Source: an uncultured Flavobacteriaceae bacterium (GTDB lineage Bacteria > Bacteroidota > Bacteroidia > Flavobacteriales > Flavobacteriaceae). From it: a stretch of 64,000 bases of DNA. The stretch is taken from positions 248,001 through 312,000 of the forward strand of contig CANLVG010000002.1 in the NCBI GenBank assembly GCA_947494565.1. The letters are read 5' to 3'. A program made the position numbers and the translations under genes. The notes under the pieces are model-generated. The model had not been told where the DNA came from, searched no databases, and worked only from the letters and a program-made list of their open reading frames with translations. Below, piece after piece: positions 1 to 8,513 of the stretch (position 1 is its first letter; each line of letters begins with the position of its first letter).

Positions 1-1
1 G

Positions 2-220
2 GGATCACCCATAGAAAAAGAAGGTATGGTCAATGGAAGTTGGAATTATACCAACGGGCAAAAAGCGGTCAATATGAAAATTCCCATATCAGGCCCCAAA
101 GGAAAAGGTACTTTATTCGTGGAGGCTACCGGTGAGGGCGATGACTGGACATATCAAGTTATTCGTGTGGAAATCAAAGACCAAGAACCTATCGATCTAA
201 AAAACGATGTGCTAGAATAG
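2..220 (+). CDS. Coa1/Tim21-like domain protein, C-terminal part (5' end outside window)
   Basis: The reading frame is open from the first bases of the window, so the gene begins upstream. The visible 72 residues start GSPIEKEG and contain the pattern SGPKGKGTLFVEATGEG followed by WTY and an aliphatic strand. This resembles the Coa1 family (cytochrome oxidase assembly protein 1-like), common as small membrane-anchored proteins in Bacteroidota. The membrane anchor would be upstream and cannot be seen. The stop lies 9 bp inside the 3' end of convergent bioA, so the two genes overlap tail to tail. An internal ATG at 26 is not the likely start, because the family pattern begins before it. The family call rests on pattern memory; the role is inferred. 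Confidence 0.7.
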   Translation, partial: GSPIEKEGMVNGSWNYTNGQKAVNMKIPISGPKGKGTLFVEATGEGDDWTYQVIRVEIKDQEPIDLKNDVLE

Positions 221-1495
221 CTCCAAAGCTTGCACTATCACATTGTAAATCTTTTGTAACTGTGCATCGGTAATTATATAAGGGGGAAGGGTGTAAATCG
301 TATTGCCCAAAGGACGAAGGTTGACCCCTTCTTTCATAAAAAATGTGTAGAGTTCATCACGTAACGAACCATATCGATCACTTTTGATTTTTAAATCGAC
401 CGCGAGTATCACCCCGATCGAACGGGCGGATTCAACTTTGTCATGACCTTCTATTTTAGCGACGAACTGGCGGTGCGCCTCTTCAATATACTCACGGCGG
501 TCAACAATTTCAGCGGCGTTTAAAAGTTCTAGGCTGGCTAGGGCGGCAGTGCATCCTAAGGGATGTGCACTGAAGGTATGGGCATGAAAAAAACCTTTTG
601 ACACCTCATCACTTAAAAATGCGTTATAGACCTGTAACGAACAACTGGTAATACTCAGTGGAAACATACCCGCCGTCAAGGCCTTACTCAAACAAATAAT
701 GTCCGGTTTGTGATGCAAATGATCCGAGGCAAAGTTCTTGCCGGTTTTTCCAAATCCGGTCATGATTTCATCGGCAAGGGTCAGGATATCATTTTCACGG
801 CACTTCTTTATGAGGGTATCAAGGCCTTTGGCCGAGTGGAACTTCATTCCTGCAGCACCTTGCACTAAAGGTTCGAACACAAAGGCAATACATGAATTTT
901 CGGCAATAATCGTTTCAAGTGCTTGAATCACCTCATCAATGGTGTCTTCCTGGGGTACGGGTATCCGCTTTACCTGTAATAAAAAATCTTCGAAGGGTCC
1001 GTTGTAAGATGATAATCCCGAGGCACTCATCGCCGCAAAGGTATCCCCATGAAAACCGTTCTCAAAAGCGATCAAGGTGTTTCGCTTGATGCCCTTGTTA
1101 TGATAGTACTGCATGGCCATCTTGATGCCAGCCTCAATAGCAGTAGAGCCATTATCATTGAAAAACAATTTTTCCTGATTTTTAGGAAGGAGTTCGATTA
1201 GTTTTTCCGACAAATCGATTGCGGGTTGATGTGTGAAGCCGCTGAACATTACAAAATCCAAGGTATTCATTTGCTTGGTTAGGGCATTCACGATATGCGG
1301 ATGACAATGTCCGTACATCGCAGTATACCATGAGGCAATACCATCAATATATTCGTTACCCTCCTCATCCCAGATCAAAGCACCTTCAGCCTTGACGATT
1401 CCTAGACGTGGGGCAGCGGTTTGATGTTGTGTTAGCGGGTGCCAGATGTGTTTTTTATCACGTTCCGAAAGTTTTTTAAAGCCTGTATCACCCAT
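212..1495 (-). CDS. bioA: adenosylmethionine-8-amino-7-oxononanoate aminotransferase
   Basis: This PLP-dependent class III aminotransferase converts 7-keto-8-aminopelargonate to 7,8-diaminopelargonate, using S-adenosylmethionine as amino donor, in cytoplasmic biotin synthesis. Visible are the N-terminal HIWHPLTQHQT signature typical of BioA, the PLP-binding LADEIMTGFGKTG (Asp near residue 242) and the Schiff-base Lys near 271 in LSKALTAGMFPLS. I chose the ATG at 1495 (427 aa, the usual length). The frame stays open to a TTG at 1576, but that extension runs through heptad-repeat spacer DNA and has no family similarity. bioF and bioD lie further along on the same strand, separated from bioA by a membrane glycosyltransferase gene on the other strand, so bioA probably has its own promoter. 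Confidence 0.96.
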   Translation of the reverse strand: MGDTGFKKLSERDKKHIWHPLTQHQTAAPRLGIVKAEGALIWDEEGNEYIDGIASWYTAMYGHCHPHIVNALTKQMNTLDFVMFSGFTHQPAIDLSEKLIELLPKNQEKLFFNDNGSTAIEAGIKMAMQYYHNKGIKRNTLIAFENGFHGDTFAAMSASGLSSYNGPFEDFLLQVKRIPVPQEDTIDEVIQALETIIAENSCIAFVFEPLVQGAAGMKFHSAKGLDTLIKKCRENDILTLADEIMTGFGKTGKNFASDHLHHKPDIICLSKALTAGMFPLSITSCSLQVYNAFLSDEVSKGFFHAHTFSAHPLGCTAALASLELLNAAEIVDRREYIEEAHRQFVAKIEGHDKVESARSIGVILAVDLKIKSDRYGSLRDELYTFFMKEGVNLRPLGNTIYTLPPYIITDAQLQKIYNVIVQALELF

Positions 1496-1543
1496 GGAGT
1501 TTTCGATTTCTCTATCTTGCAAAGATGGGAATTCTTGCGGGAA

Positions 1544-1571
1544 GTTCGATGCTTGATGCTTGATATGCAAA
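1544..1571. repeat. short heptad repeat upstream of bioA
   Basis: Three successive 7-mers, GTTCGAT, GCTTGAT and GCTTGAT, lie in strict 7-bp register between the bioA start and the divergent glycosyltransferase gene, with looser similarity continuing. On the bioA strand they read ATCAAGC ATCAAGC ATCGAAC. The repeat falls in the ORF extension upstream of the chosen bioA ATG and argues that this extension is spacer. Function unknown. Confidence 0.55.
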
Positions 1572-1638
1572 AGCAAGAAACTAACCCAAAGAACACGATG
1601 TAATCGTATCGACCTAAATATCGTTTACCTTATTACCT

Positions 1639-3129
1639 ATGCTTACTGATTTCATTGAAAAGCTTACCCTAAACTATGCCCGTCTTAAGCACAGCACTGT
1701 TTTTGGCATTCTCTTTTTGATTTCCTTCTTTATACGCCTGCCATTTTTCTTTCGAGATTATATCGATCGTGATGAGAGTACCTTTATCCTTATGGGACAA
1801 TCTTGGGTAGAGGGTCACTTGCCCTATACCGAGCTTTGGGATCTGAAACCTCCTGTAACCTACCTGTTCTTTGCGGGCATTATTTATGTCTTTGGAAAAA
1901 GCTTCATCGCCATCCGTTTGGTGGGAGCCTTGGTTGTTGCCGTTACCGCATTTTACACGTACAAAATATCGCTGACCTGTACTACCAAAAAAGTGGGTCT
2001 TTGGGCCGCTATAGGCTGTGTCATGCTTTTGAGTATGTTCGGTAGCCTACAGGGGGTGATGTCAGAGCATATCTGTATGCTCTTTTTCATGCCTGCTTTG
2101 TACCTTCTGATGACCAAGAAAGGTGTCTTGTGGTATATCCTTTCGGGAATTCTAATGGGCCTATCCCTTATGACCAAGCTCAATTTGGCCTATGTAGTCG
2201 TAGCATTGGGGATGTATCTGCTGTTCGTCCATTTTAAAAATCAAAAGTATGGAACAGGCCTGTTAAAGGCTTTGTTTTTTGGCATTGGAATTGTTTTAGT
2301 GATCTTTCTGACCTTTTTACCATACTATCTCAGTCAGTACCCGGAGGTTTGGTGGAAATCGGTTGTGCTGGCTTCTCTGGAATATGCCGGCGCCCGCAGA
2401 TACTCTATACTTGGGTTTCTACCCATCACTCTTATTATTGGTGCATTCCTCTATTTCTCGTGGAAACAGAATTACCTTGATTTCAAAAACCACAGTATCA
2501 AATGGCTGGTGCTGACCGTGGGAATCATCATTTTTTCCTTTATCAAAGGAGGTCGTATCAATGGACATTACCTGATTCAGTTCCATCCGATTTTCATGGT
2601 ACTCTTTGCCATCTTCGTAAGTCGTATACCGCATCTAAAAAAATGGAACTATAGGCCCTATGCCTTTTTTCTCCTGCTACTAATGCCGGCGGAAAGTTAT
2701 CTAGAATATGGCAATATCATCAAAACCAAAGTTACACGAGGTACCTTTTTCAATGGTGAGGGTATCACCGTACCCAATTATATCAGGGAACAGCAAATCG
2801 ACACCAAAAACATACTCTTCTTAGGGTATCATATCGGTTATTGGGGCCTTGATGCAAAACCTCCGGTTCAATCGGCAACCCATCCGAGCAATATCTGCAG
2901 AAACGAGCTTTTTCGTTTTTATGATAACCCTAGAAAGACCGCGGTCGAAGAATTGAAATATATTATGGAAGAAATACAACCCCGCACTGTAGTAATCCGA
3001 AAAAACCGTTCGATTTTCGACCCGCAACTTGTCGAAGAAAATGCATATATCAATGCCCGTTTAAAAAATGACTATGCTGCCCCGATTACTGTGGATATGG
3101 CAGAAATTTACGTTAAAAAAACACGGTGA
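1639..3129 (+). CDS. GT39/ArnT-like membrane glycosyltransferase (PMT_2 family)
   Basis: This 496-aa integral membrane protein has about ten hydrophobic segments. An acidic DYIDRDES motif in the first periplasmic loop (about residues 40-47) follows the first helix, and WVEGHLPYTELWDLKPP follows it. This layout is characteristic of the GT-C fold dolichyl-phosphate-mannose mannosyltransferase/ArnT superfamily, where the loop acid acts in catalysis on a polyprenyl-phosphate sugar donor. The acceptor (lipid A, protein or polysaccharide) cannot be read from the sequence. The gene sits between bioA (divergent) and bioD (convergent, 1 bp between stops), with no other envelope glycan gene nearby. The family is secure; the exact substrate is unknown. 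Confidence 0.85.
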   Translation: MLTDFIEKLTLNYARLKHSTVFGILFLISFFIRLPFFFRDYIDRDESTFILMGQSWVEGHLPYTELWDLKPPVTYLFFAGIIYVFGKSFIAIRLVGALVVAVTAFYTYKISLTCTTKKVGLWAAIGCVMLLSMFGSLQGVMSEHICMLFFMPALYLLMTKKGVLWYILSGILMGLSLMTKLNLAYVVVALGMYLLFVHFKNQKYGTGLLKALFFGIGIVLVIFLTFLPYYLSQYPEVWWKSVVLASLEYAGARRYSILGFLPITLIIGAFLYFSWKQNYLDFKNHSIKWLVLTVGIIIFSFIKGGRINGHYLIQFHPIFMVLFAIFVSRIPHLKKWNYRPYAFFLLLLMPAESYLEYGNIIKTKVTRGTFFNGEGITVPNYIREQQIDTKNILFLGYHIGYWGLDAKPPVQSATHPSNICRNELFRFYDNPRKTAVEELKYIMEEIQPRTVVIRKNRSIFDPQLVEENAYINARLKNDYAAPITVDMAEIYVKKTR

Positions 3130-3130
3130 A

Positions 3131-3748
3131 TCAAAGCGTTTGAAGAATGGGCCTGAGTTTATCGGCATAGGCTTTGACCACCTTTTTATCAAAGACTTCT
3201 TCCTCATCGATTCTCCCAATCAAAGAAACTCCGGTTTTGTGCAAAATGATATTCTCGGTATGTGGATTTGGAGCCCCACTGAATAGAACGAAAACCTCAT
3301 ACCCTTTTTGTTTTAACCAATTGATCGTCAACAACGAGTGATTGATGCTACCTAAGTAGTGTCTTGAAACAACGATTACCTTATAATTGGGCATGATAAT
3401 GTCCAATATGGTATCCTCTTCGTTCAATGGGACTAAAAGCCCCCCTGCACCCTCAATAACCAAATGATTTTCCGTTTTCGGTTCATGAATATGATGCCTG
3501 TCAATGCGAACACCGTCAATTTCCGCTGCGGCATGTGGACTCATGGGCGAAGTCAGTTCATAACTACTCGGATGGATTTTCGTTTTTGTATTCGACACCA
3601 GCTCAGCTACCTTATGACTATCGGTAGCGTCTAACTCCCCGGCCTGAACCGGTTTCCAATAATCGGCTTCAAGTGCTTCGGTGATGATGGCGGATGCTAT
3701 GGTCTTGCCCACTTCCGTTGATATTCCAGTTACGAAAATTTGCTGCAT
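3131..3748 (-). CDS. bioD: dethiobiotin synthetase
   Basis: BioD closes the ureido ring of dethiobiotin from 7,8-diaminopelargonate, CO2 and ATP. The P-loop GISTEVGKT lies at residues 8-16, and the second nucleotide/substrate motif is EGAGGLLVP. I chose the ATG at 3748 (205 aa), which starts MQQIFVTG as the family does. An in-frame start at 3775 would add nine residues that overlap the preceding gene. The start is 1 bp from the stop of the DUF2007 gene, which itself is 3 bp from bioF, so bioF-DUF2007-bioD should be one translationally coupled operon. The 3' end almost touches the convergent glycosyltransferase gene. Confidence 0.95.
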   Translation of the reverse strand: MQQIFVTGISTEVGKTIASAIITEALEADYWKPVQAGELDATDSHKVAELVSNTKTKIHPSSYELTSPMSPHAAAEIDGVRIDRHHIHEPKTENHLVIEGAGGLLVPLNEEDTILDIIMPNYKVIVVSRHYLGSINHSLLTINWLKQKGYEVFVLFSGAPNPHTENIILHKTGVSLIGRIDEEEVFDKKVVKAYADKLRPILQTL

Positions 3749-3749
3749 A

Positions 3750-4133
3750 CTATTCGGGTTTTGTAATGATTCCACAATTTAAGCATTTGTACTTTCGCTT
3801 TTCAAAAAATGGAAAAAGTTTATAAAATAGTCCTTTGCGCTCATAGTACGCTTCCGACCTTTGCGCTTTGCAATTTGGGCATATTATTGGTTCGCCATCA
3901 TCCCCAACGGCGTAGGCTCTTATCTCATTATAGATTTGCAAGGCCCGATCTTTGTCTTTGGTATACACCTGTAATTTTACGCCACCTATGGCATCGCTGA
4001 TGATAGGATCTGAATTTAGGGTATTCTCATCTTTTAAAAACACAGGTATGCCTTCAGATTCCAATTTTCCGCGAACAATTTGCACATCAGCTGGAAATTC
4101 AAATGCAGCAACGGTAAAAAACTTCTCTTCCAT
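3750..4133 (-). CDS. DUF2007-type protein with C-terminal zinc ribbon
   Basis: The 127-aa protein has two parts. Residues 1 to about 75 (KFFTVAAFEFPADVQIVRGKLESEG) form the DUF2007 'putative signal transducing' ferredoxin-like domain. The C-terminus has CPNC near 85 and CLNC near 119, a pair expected to bind one zinc ion. No enzymatic residues are evident. The gene lies between bioF and bioD with gaps of 3 and 1 bp, so it is co-translated with the biotin enzymes. Whether it helps biotin synthesis or is a passenger cannot be told. The domain call is fairly firm; the function is unknown. Confidence 0.85.
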   Translation of the reverse strand: MEEKFFTVAAFEFPADVQIVRGKLESEGIPVFLKDENTLNSDPIISDAIGGVKLQVYTKDKDRALQIYNEIRAYAVGDDGEPIICPNCKAQRSEAYYERKGLFYKLFPFFEKRKYKCLNCGIITKPE

Positions 4134-4136
4134 AAA

Positions 4137-5297
4137 CTAATACAAGTGGTTCTTCAATAATTGCAACATAAACCCGATCTCTTCCTTTGTATTAAAACTG
4201 TGAAGACAGAATCGGAGCCTTTCTTTTCCCTCAGGTACAGTCGGTGAAAGAATGGCCTTTACGTCAAACCCATCATCGGACAGTCGTTTCGCAATGGATT
4301 TTACTTCATCGTTTCCTGAAATCACACAACTCTGAATTGCCGAATTGCTTGAAATGAAAATCGACCGTAGTCCCAGCTTTTCAATTTTCGAGTTAAAATA
4401 AGTAATATTCTCTTTTAGCGCCTTTTGTTGTTCGAGACCATTAGAAATACCCAGAAAGGTATACGCTGAAAAAATCGTCGCTATGGTATGGGGAGGAAGT
4501 CCTGTTGTATAGATAAAACTTCTTGCAAAGTTCAGCAAATAATCGATTAAGGCACCACTCCCTAAAACTGCAGCGCCATGTGAACCCAGCGCCTTTCCGA
4601 ATGTCACGATACGGGCAAAAACCTGTTCTTGAATTTTCAATTGCTGCACCAATCCGGTACCCTTTCTTCCGAAAACACCAACGGCATGGGCCTCATCGAC
4701 CACCAAATAATATGCATTTTTCGAGCAATAGTCCGCAAGTGCCTCTAAATTTGGGGAATCCCCGTCCATTGAAAAAACGGATTCGGTTACAACATAAATA
4801 TCCGCATCGGCCCCGGCTGTACTTTGATTACGTTCAATGGCGGCCTTCAAGTCTTCTATGTCATTATGATCGAACTTACAGCTTTTGGCATGGCCCATTT
4901 GAATTCCATCACGGATACTTGCATGAATCAACTCATCGTAGAAAACGAGATCCCCGCGTTGGGGAACGGCACTGAAGAACCCGATATTCACATCATACCC
5001 CGAGTTAAAGACCAAGGCTCGCTCTACCTGATGAAACGTAGCCAAGTAATTTTCTAAATCCGAATACAGTGAATGATTGCCCGAAATCAATCGAGACCCT
5101 GTCGCTCCATTATGCGAAATGCCCTTTCCCAACAGATATTGAAAGGTATTGGCATAGATGTCCTCATTGGTTCCAAAACCTAAATAATCATTGCTTGAAA
5201 AGTCAATTTGGTTTTTGGGTTCAGGCAACGTTCTCAGCGCATTGGTCTTGGCTCTTTCTAAGAGCTTTTGTTCTAGTTTTTTGGGCAAATTAGGCAT
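4137..5297 (-). CDS. bioF: 8-amino-7-oxononanoate synthase
   Basis: BioF condenses pimeloyl-ACP (or -CoA) with L-alanine and releases CO2, the first committed biotin step. It is an alpha-oxoamine synthase of fold type I. The N-terminus LPKKLEQKL...LRTL and the IDFSSNDYLGF strand are typical. The PLP-contacting DEAHAVGVFG starts at residue 201, and the Schiff-base Lys is K235 in TFGKALGSHGA. The length, 386 aa, is normal. It is the first gene of the bioF-DUF2007-bioD operon. A -7-like box and a palindrome lie directly before its ATG. The family also contains 2-amino-3-ketobutyrate CoA ligase, but the context makes BioF the clear choice. Confidence 0.95.
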   Translation of the reverse strand: MPNLPKKLEQKLLERAKTNALRTLPEPKNQIDFSSNDYLGFGTNEDIYANTFQYLLGKGISHNGATGSRLISGNHSLYSDLENYLATFHQVERALVFNSGYDVNIGFFSAVPQRGDLVFYDELIHASIRDGIQMGHAKSCKFDHNDIEDLKAAIERNQSTAGADADIYVVTESVFSMDGDSPNLEALADYCSKNAYYLVVDEAHAVGVFGRKGTGLVQQLKIQEQVFARIVTFGKALGSHGAAVLGSGALIDYLLNFARSFIYTTGLPPHTIATIFSAYTFLGISNGLEQQKALKENITYFNSKIEKLGLRSIFISSNSAIQSCVISGNDEVKSIAKRLSDDGFDVKAILSPTVPEGKERLRFCLHSFNTKEEIGFMLQLLKNHLY

Positions 5298-5311
5298 GCT
5301 ACAAATGTAGC
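5298..5311 (-). promoter_or_regulatory. palindrome containing a TAnnTTTG -7 box at the bioF start
   Basis: GCTACA-AA-TGTAGC is a perfect 6-bp inverted repeat ending 1 bp before the bioF ATG. On the bioF strand it contains TACATTTG, which fits the Bacteroidota -7 consensus TAnnTTTG. No clear TTTG -33 box is seen at the usual distance. If the box is used, transcription would start at or next to the ATG, giving a leaderless or nearly leaderless mRNA. The palindrome could be an operator, but it does not resemble the BirA site I know. Confidence 0.4.
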
Positions 5312-5360
5312 ATATCCAGTAGTTATTTGTTTATATTCGTTTTATCAAACTCTCCTCATT

Positions 5361-7169
5361 ATGAAATCTTTCTTCATCATTTTAACTCTTTTGGTTCTCA
5401 GCAGTAACATTCATGCTCAAACCAACTCCTACGAAATATCCTTTGAAAATGCCGTTCACCATGAGGCCGAAGTTGAAGCTGTTTTCCCTGATATCGAAAC
5501 CGATACGTTGACCGTTCGAATGAGCAGAACTTCCCCAGGTCGCTATGCGTTACACGAATTTGCCAAGAACGTTTATAATTTCAAGGCTACAAATAGCCTA
5601 GGGCAGCCATTAAGGGTTCTAAGGCCAAATCCGTATGCATGGCAAATTGTAGGTCATGATGGCTCCGTAAAAGTAAGCTATACGCTCTTTGCAAATCGAG
5701 GTGATGGCACCTATTCACAAGTAGATGAAACCCATGCACATCTTAATATTCCTGCTACTTTTATGTACGCACCCGACCTTTCTAATCGAAAAGTAGAAGT
5801 GGATTTCAAGGTACGCGAAGACTTGAACTGGAAAGTGGCCACGCAGCTCCCTTTAGTTTCCGGTACGACCTATTTTGCCCCGAATCTTCAATATTTTATG
5901 GATTCTCCCACCGAAATAAGTAATTATGATCTACGTGAATTCGAAGTTGATTCCAACGGAAAGAAACAGCTGGTACAGTTGGCTCTACATCATAATGGTT
6001 CACAGGCCGAAACGGACACCTATTTTGAAAAAGTAAAAAAGGTCGTTCTGGAAGAAAAAGCGGTATTCGCAGAACTTCCTAATTTCGATTTCGACACCTA
6101 CACATTTCTGGCCTGTTACATTCCCAATGCCTCGGGCGATGGTATGGAACATCGTAACTCGACTGTTTTGACCAGCACGAGAAGTTTGGCCGCCGGGGGA
6201 ATGGATCGCAATATCGGAACGGTATCGCATGAATTTTTTCATGCTTGGAATGTTGAACGCATCCGCCCAAAATCATTGGAGCCCTTTGATTTCGAGGAAG
6301 CCAATATGAGCGGAGCCTTGTGGTTTGCCGAAGGGTTTACCAGCTATTACACCAATCTGATCTTATGTAGGGCCGGACTTATCAGCGTCGAAAAATATGT
6401 CGAGGGGTTAACGGGGACTTTCAATTATGTTTGGAACTCTCCGGCGCGACAGTTCTTCAACCCTATTGAAATGAGTTATCAGGCCCCTTTTGTGGATGCC
6501 GCGACCGCTGTTGACCCTGTCAATCGGACAAACACCTTCATCTCTTATTATTCCTATGGGAGCGTACTAGGCTTGGCTTTGGATTTATCGCTTCGTAAAA
6601 ATGGGTTGAACTTGGACGACTACATGAAGTTGGTTTGGCAGTCTTACGGAAAAAACGAAAAGCCCTATCAAATCAAAGACCTTCAAGAACTATTAAACTC
6701 TTATGCAGGTGAAGAGTTTGGGAATGCTTTCTTCAATTCCTTTATCTACCAGAGCAAAATGCCCGATTACCAGTCCCTCTTACAATCGGTCGGTGTAAGC
6801 TTGAAGCAAAAATCGGGAACCCCTTATTTAGGATTTCGGGTGACCTATAATGACAAAAACCGAGCTGTCATAAACGGAAATATCAAGATGGGTAGCCCGG
6901 CCTATAAAGCGGGTTTGAACAAGGGGGATATGATCATCGCCATCAATGACATCCCTATTACAGCGGATAAATCTTTTGACAGCTATCTTGAACCTCTTAA
7001 AATAGCCGATACCCTGGATATTACCTTCGAAAGGTATGGGAAGAAAAAATCCACAAGTTTGATTTTGGCCAAGAATCCGGAATATGCCATCTTTTTGAAT
7101 GAAAAAGAGGGTGTAACACCTTCAAAAGCAGTATTGCGAATGCGAAAAAATTGGCTTAAAACCCAATAG
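5361..7169 (+). CDS. secreted M61-family peptidase (glycyl aminopeptidase-like) with PDZ domain
   Basis: This 602-aa protein has a signal peptide (MKSFFIILTLLVLSSNIHAQ). The N-terminal beta-rich M61 domain is followed by the thermolysin-like zinc site HEFFH at residues 290-294 and the third ligand Glu in WFAEGFTSYY (E324). A PDZ domain occupies roughly residues 490-575 and contains GSPAYKAGLNKGDMIIAIND. M61 enzymes remove N-terminal Gly or Ala or cut small peptides, here in the periplasm or outside. The gene is monocistronic, divergent from bioF, with 63 bp between the two starts. The family is certain; the peptide substrate is not. Confidence 0.93.
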   Translation: MKSFFIILTLLVLSSNIHAQTNSYEISFENAVHHEAEVEAVFPDIETDTLTVRMSRTSPGRYALHEFAKNVYNFKATNSLGQPLRVLRPNPYAWQIVGHDGSVKVSYTLFANRGDGTYSQVDETHAHLNIPATFMYAPDLSNRKVEVDFKVREDLNWKVATQLPLVSGTTYFAPNLQYFMDSPTEISNYDLREFEVDSNGKKQLVQLALHHNGSQAETDTYFEKVKKVVLEEKAVFAELPNFDFDTYTFLACYIPNASGDGMEHRNSTVLTSTRSLAAGGMDRNIGTVSHEFFHAWNVERIRPKSLEPFDFEEANMSGALWFAEGFTSYYTNLILCRAGLISVEKYVEGLTGTFNYVWNSPARQFFNPIEMSYQAPFVDAATAVDPVNRTNTFISYYSYGSVLGLALDLSLRKNGLNLDDYMKLVWQSYGKNEKPYQIKDLQELLNSYAGEEFGNAFFNSFIYQSKMPDYQSLLQSVGVSLKQKSGTPYLGFRVTYNDKNRAVINGNIKMGSPAYKAGLNKGDMIIAINDIPITADKSFDSYLEPLKIADTLDITFERYGKKKSTSLILAKNPEYAIFLNEKEGVTPSKAVLRMRKNWLKTQ

Positions 7170-7243
7170 TCATTACGTACGAAAATCGCTCTTCTCTTAT
7201 GTTTTGGTAATCAAATAGATTTGGTTTTTCCCTAAAAAACACC

Positions 7244-7804
7244 TTACTCAGCAGACACCGTAAACTGAAAATTGGGTGGGGTACTTGAAAAATTATGAAG
7301 AATTTCAATTTCCACCTTATCCGCAAGATACGCGGTGCTGTACAAGTTGATAAATGTAAAATCCAGTTCAAAGGTACCCTCCTCGGCCAGTATAATCCCA
7401 ATTCTTGATTCATATCGCGTTCGCTCGGGGTTCAGTTGTGCGGTGGCGGAGCCAAATCTGTCGACCGTTCCCTTTTCTGCAAGGAGAAACTCTGGGGAGA
7501 TTTCCACAGGTCGAAATCCCTCCGCTATATCAGAGTCCCTATTTAATCCGAAATCATAACGAAAGCTTTCCGCTCCGGAACTTTCGAAGATATCCAGTTT
7601 ATTGGGATACCCCTCCTCATCGAGATACCGATCAAAATTTAACTCTACATAAATAGTATCCCTCAAAGTGTAGTTTTGATTGTTCTCGAAAATCACCGCA
7701 TCTTGAATAGCTAGGGATATATACCTATTGGAGTCATCGTCTCTATAGCATGAAACCATTGCTATCAAAAGTAGCGTAAGTACTATAAAAGTTATTCTCT
7801 TCAT
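7244..7804 (-). CDS. lipoprotein of unknown function
   Basis: The 186-aa protein has an N-terminal hydrophobic segment ending in a lipobox (IAMVSC, Cys about residue 19). The rest is beta-rich and acidic, without a domain I recognise. It contains DTIYVELNFDRYLDEEG and ends in FTVSAE. It is probably a periplasmic or surface-exposed lipoprotein. It follows the outer-membrane barrel gene by 11 bp on the same strand, so the two are probably co-expressed and may act together. I do not assign a function. Confidence 0.75.
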   Translation of the reverse strand: MKRITFIVLTLLLIAMVSCYRDDDSNRYISLAIQDAVIFENNQNYTLRDTIYVELNFDRYLDEEGYPNKLDIFESSGAESFRYDFGLNRDSDIAEGFRPVEISPEFLLAEKGTVDRFGSATAQLNPERTRYESRIGIILAEEGTFELDFTFINLYSTAYLADKVEIEILHNFSSTPPNFQFTVSAE

Positions 7805-7815
7805 CTTTCTACTGT

Positions 7816-8421
7816 TTAAAATCGATATCCTACTTTGATTCCGGTACGGACCAGTGTTCCATTTAGGATGATAAAATTGGGGTTGAAGTTGGTACGAACA
7901 CCAAATTGCGCCTCTAGTACCAACCGGTTATCGAGAAATAAAAACCGATATCCATAGCCAAACCCTAGTCCACCAGCTGTATAATCGACTTCACCGCGTT
8001 CATATACCCCAAAGCCTTCCGAATTCGTATTCCGCTCAAATCGGCCCGATTCGGTCACCTGACTTAACGACCCAAAAAGTTCCAAAAAATGACTTTTGTT
8101 CTGCGCGCCTTGGAAATACACCCGAACAAAAGGCATCACTTCGTAATTGGTATCATACTTATTATTATAGGTGCCTTCGGTACTTAACTCTTGTATACGA
8201 TCTCCATAAACGGCCCCTGCGATTCCGATTGCCCACTTATTAGCAATAGTGCGTTCGTAATTCACATCAAAGCTCTCGAAAATCGGCAGCATCAGATTGG
8301 TAGAAATTTGATTGCGATAAAGTGGCGGGGAGTTCTCATCTTGGGCAAGGAAAGAGTGGTGTATTATAAATACAAGTAAAAAGAGTACGAAAACGGAAAT
8401 GGGATTTTTTGGTTCGGTCAT
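7816..8421 (-). CDS. small outer-membrane beta-barrel protein
   Basis: The 201-aa protein has a signal peptide ending near SFLAQ. It then alternates amphipathic strands (NYERTIANKWAIGIAGAVYG, RVYFQG, GGLGFGYGYRFLF) and ends with an aromatic (KVGYRF), the usual C-terminal signature for the BAM machinery. This suggests an 8-stranded OmpW/OmpA-like barrel. I place the start at the ATG at 8421; the frame also has a TTG one codon upstream. It is the first gene of a pair with the lipoprotein downstream. Function unknown. Confidence 0.75.
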   Translation of the reverse strand: MTEPKNPISVFVLFLLVFIIHHSFLAQDENSPPLYRNQISTNLMLPIFESFDVNYERTIANKWAIGIAGAVYGDRIQELSTEGTYNNKYDTNYEVMPFVRVYFQGAQNKSHFLELFGSLSQVTESGRFERNTNSEGFGVYERGEVDYTAGGLGFGYGYRFLFLDNRLVLEAQFGVRTNFNPNFIILNGTLVRTGIKVGYRF

Positions 8422-8513
8422 CAAATGGTATTTAAACTTCTTTCAGTCGTAAGAATGACAACTAGCAAAGAAAAAACCCTTCCTCAACTCTATTTCATAA
8501 CCTTTTCATAACA

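Noticed and set aside
5298-5311. The bioF palindrome as a BirA operator.
   Set aside because: The sequence does not match the TTGTnAACC-type half sites known for BirA.
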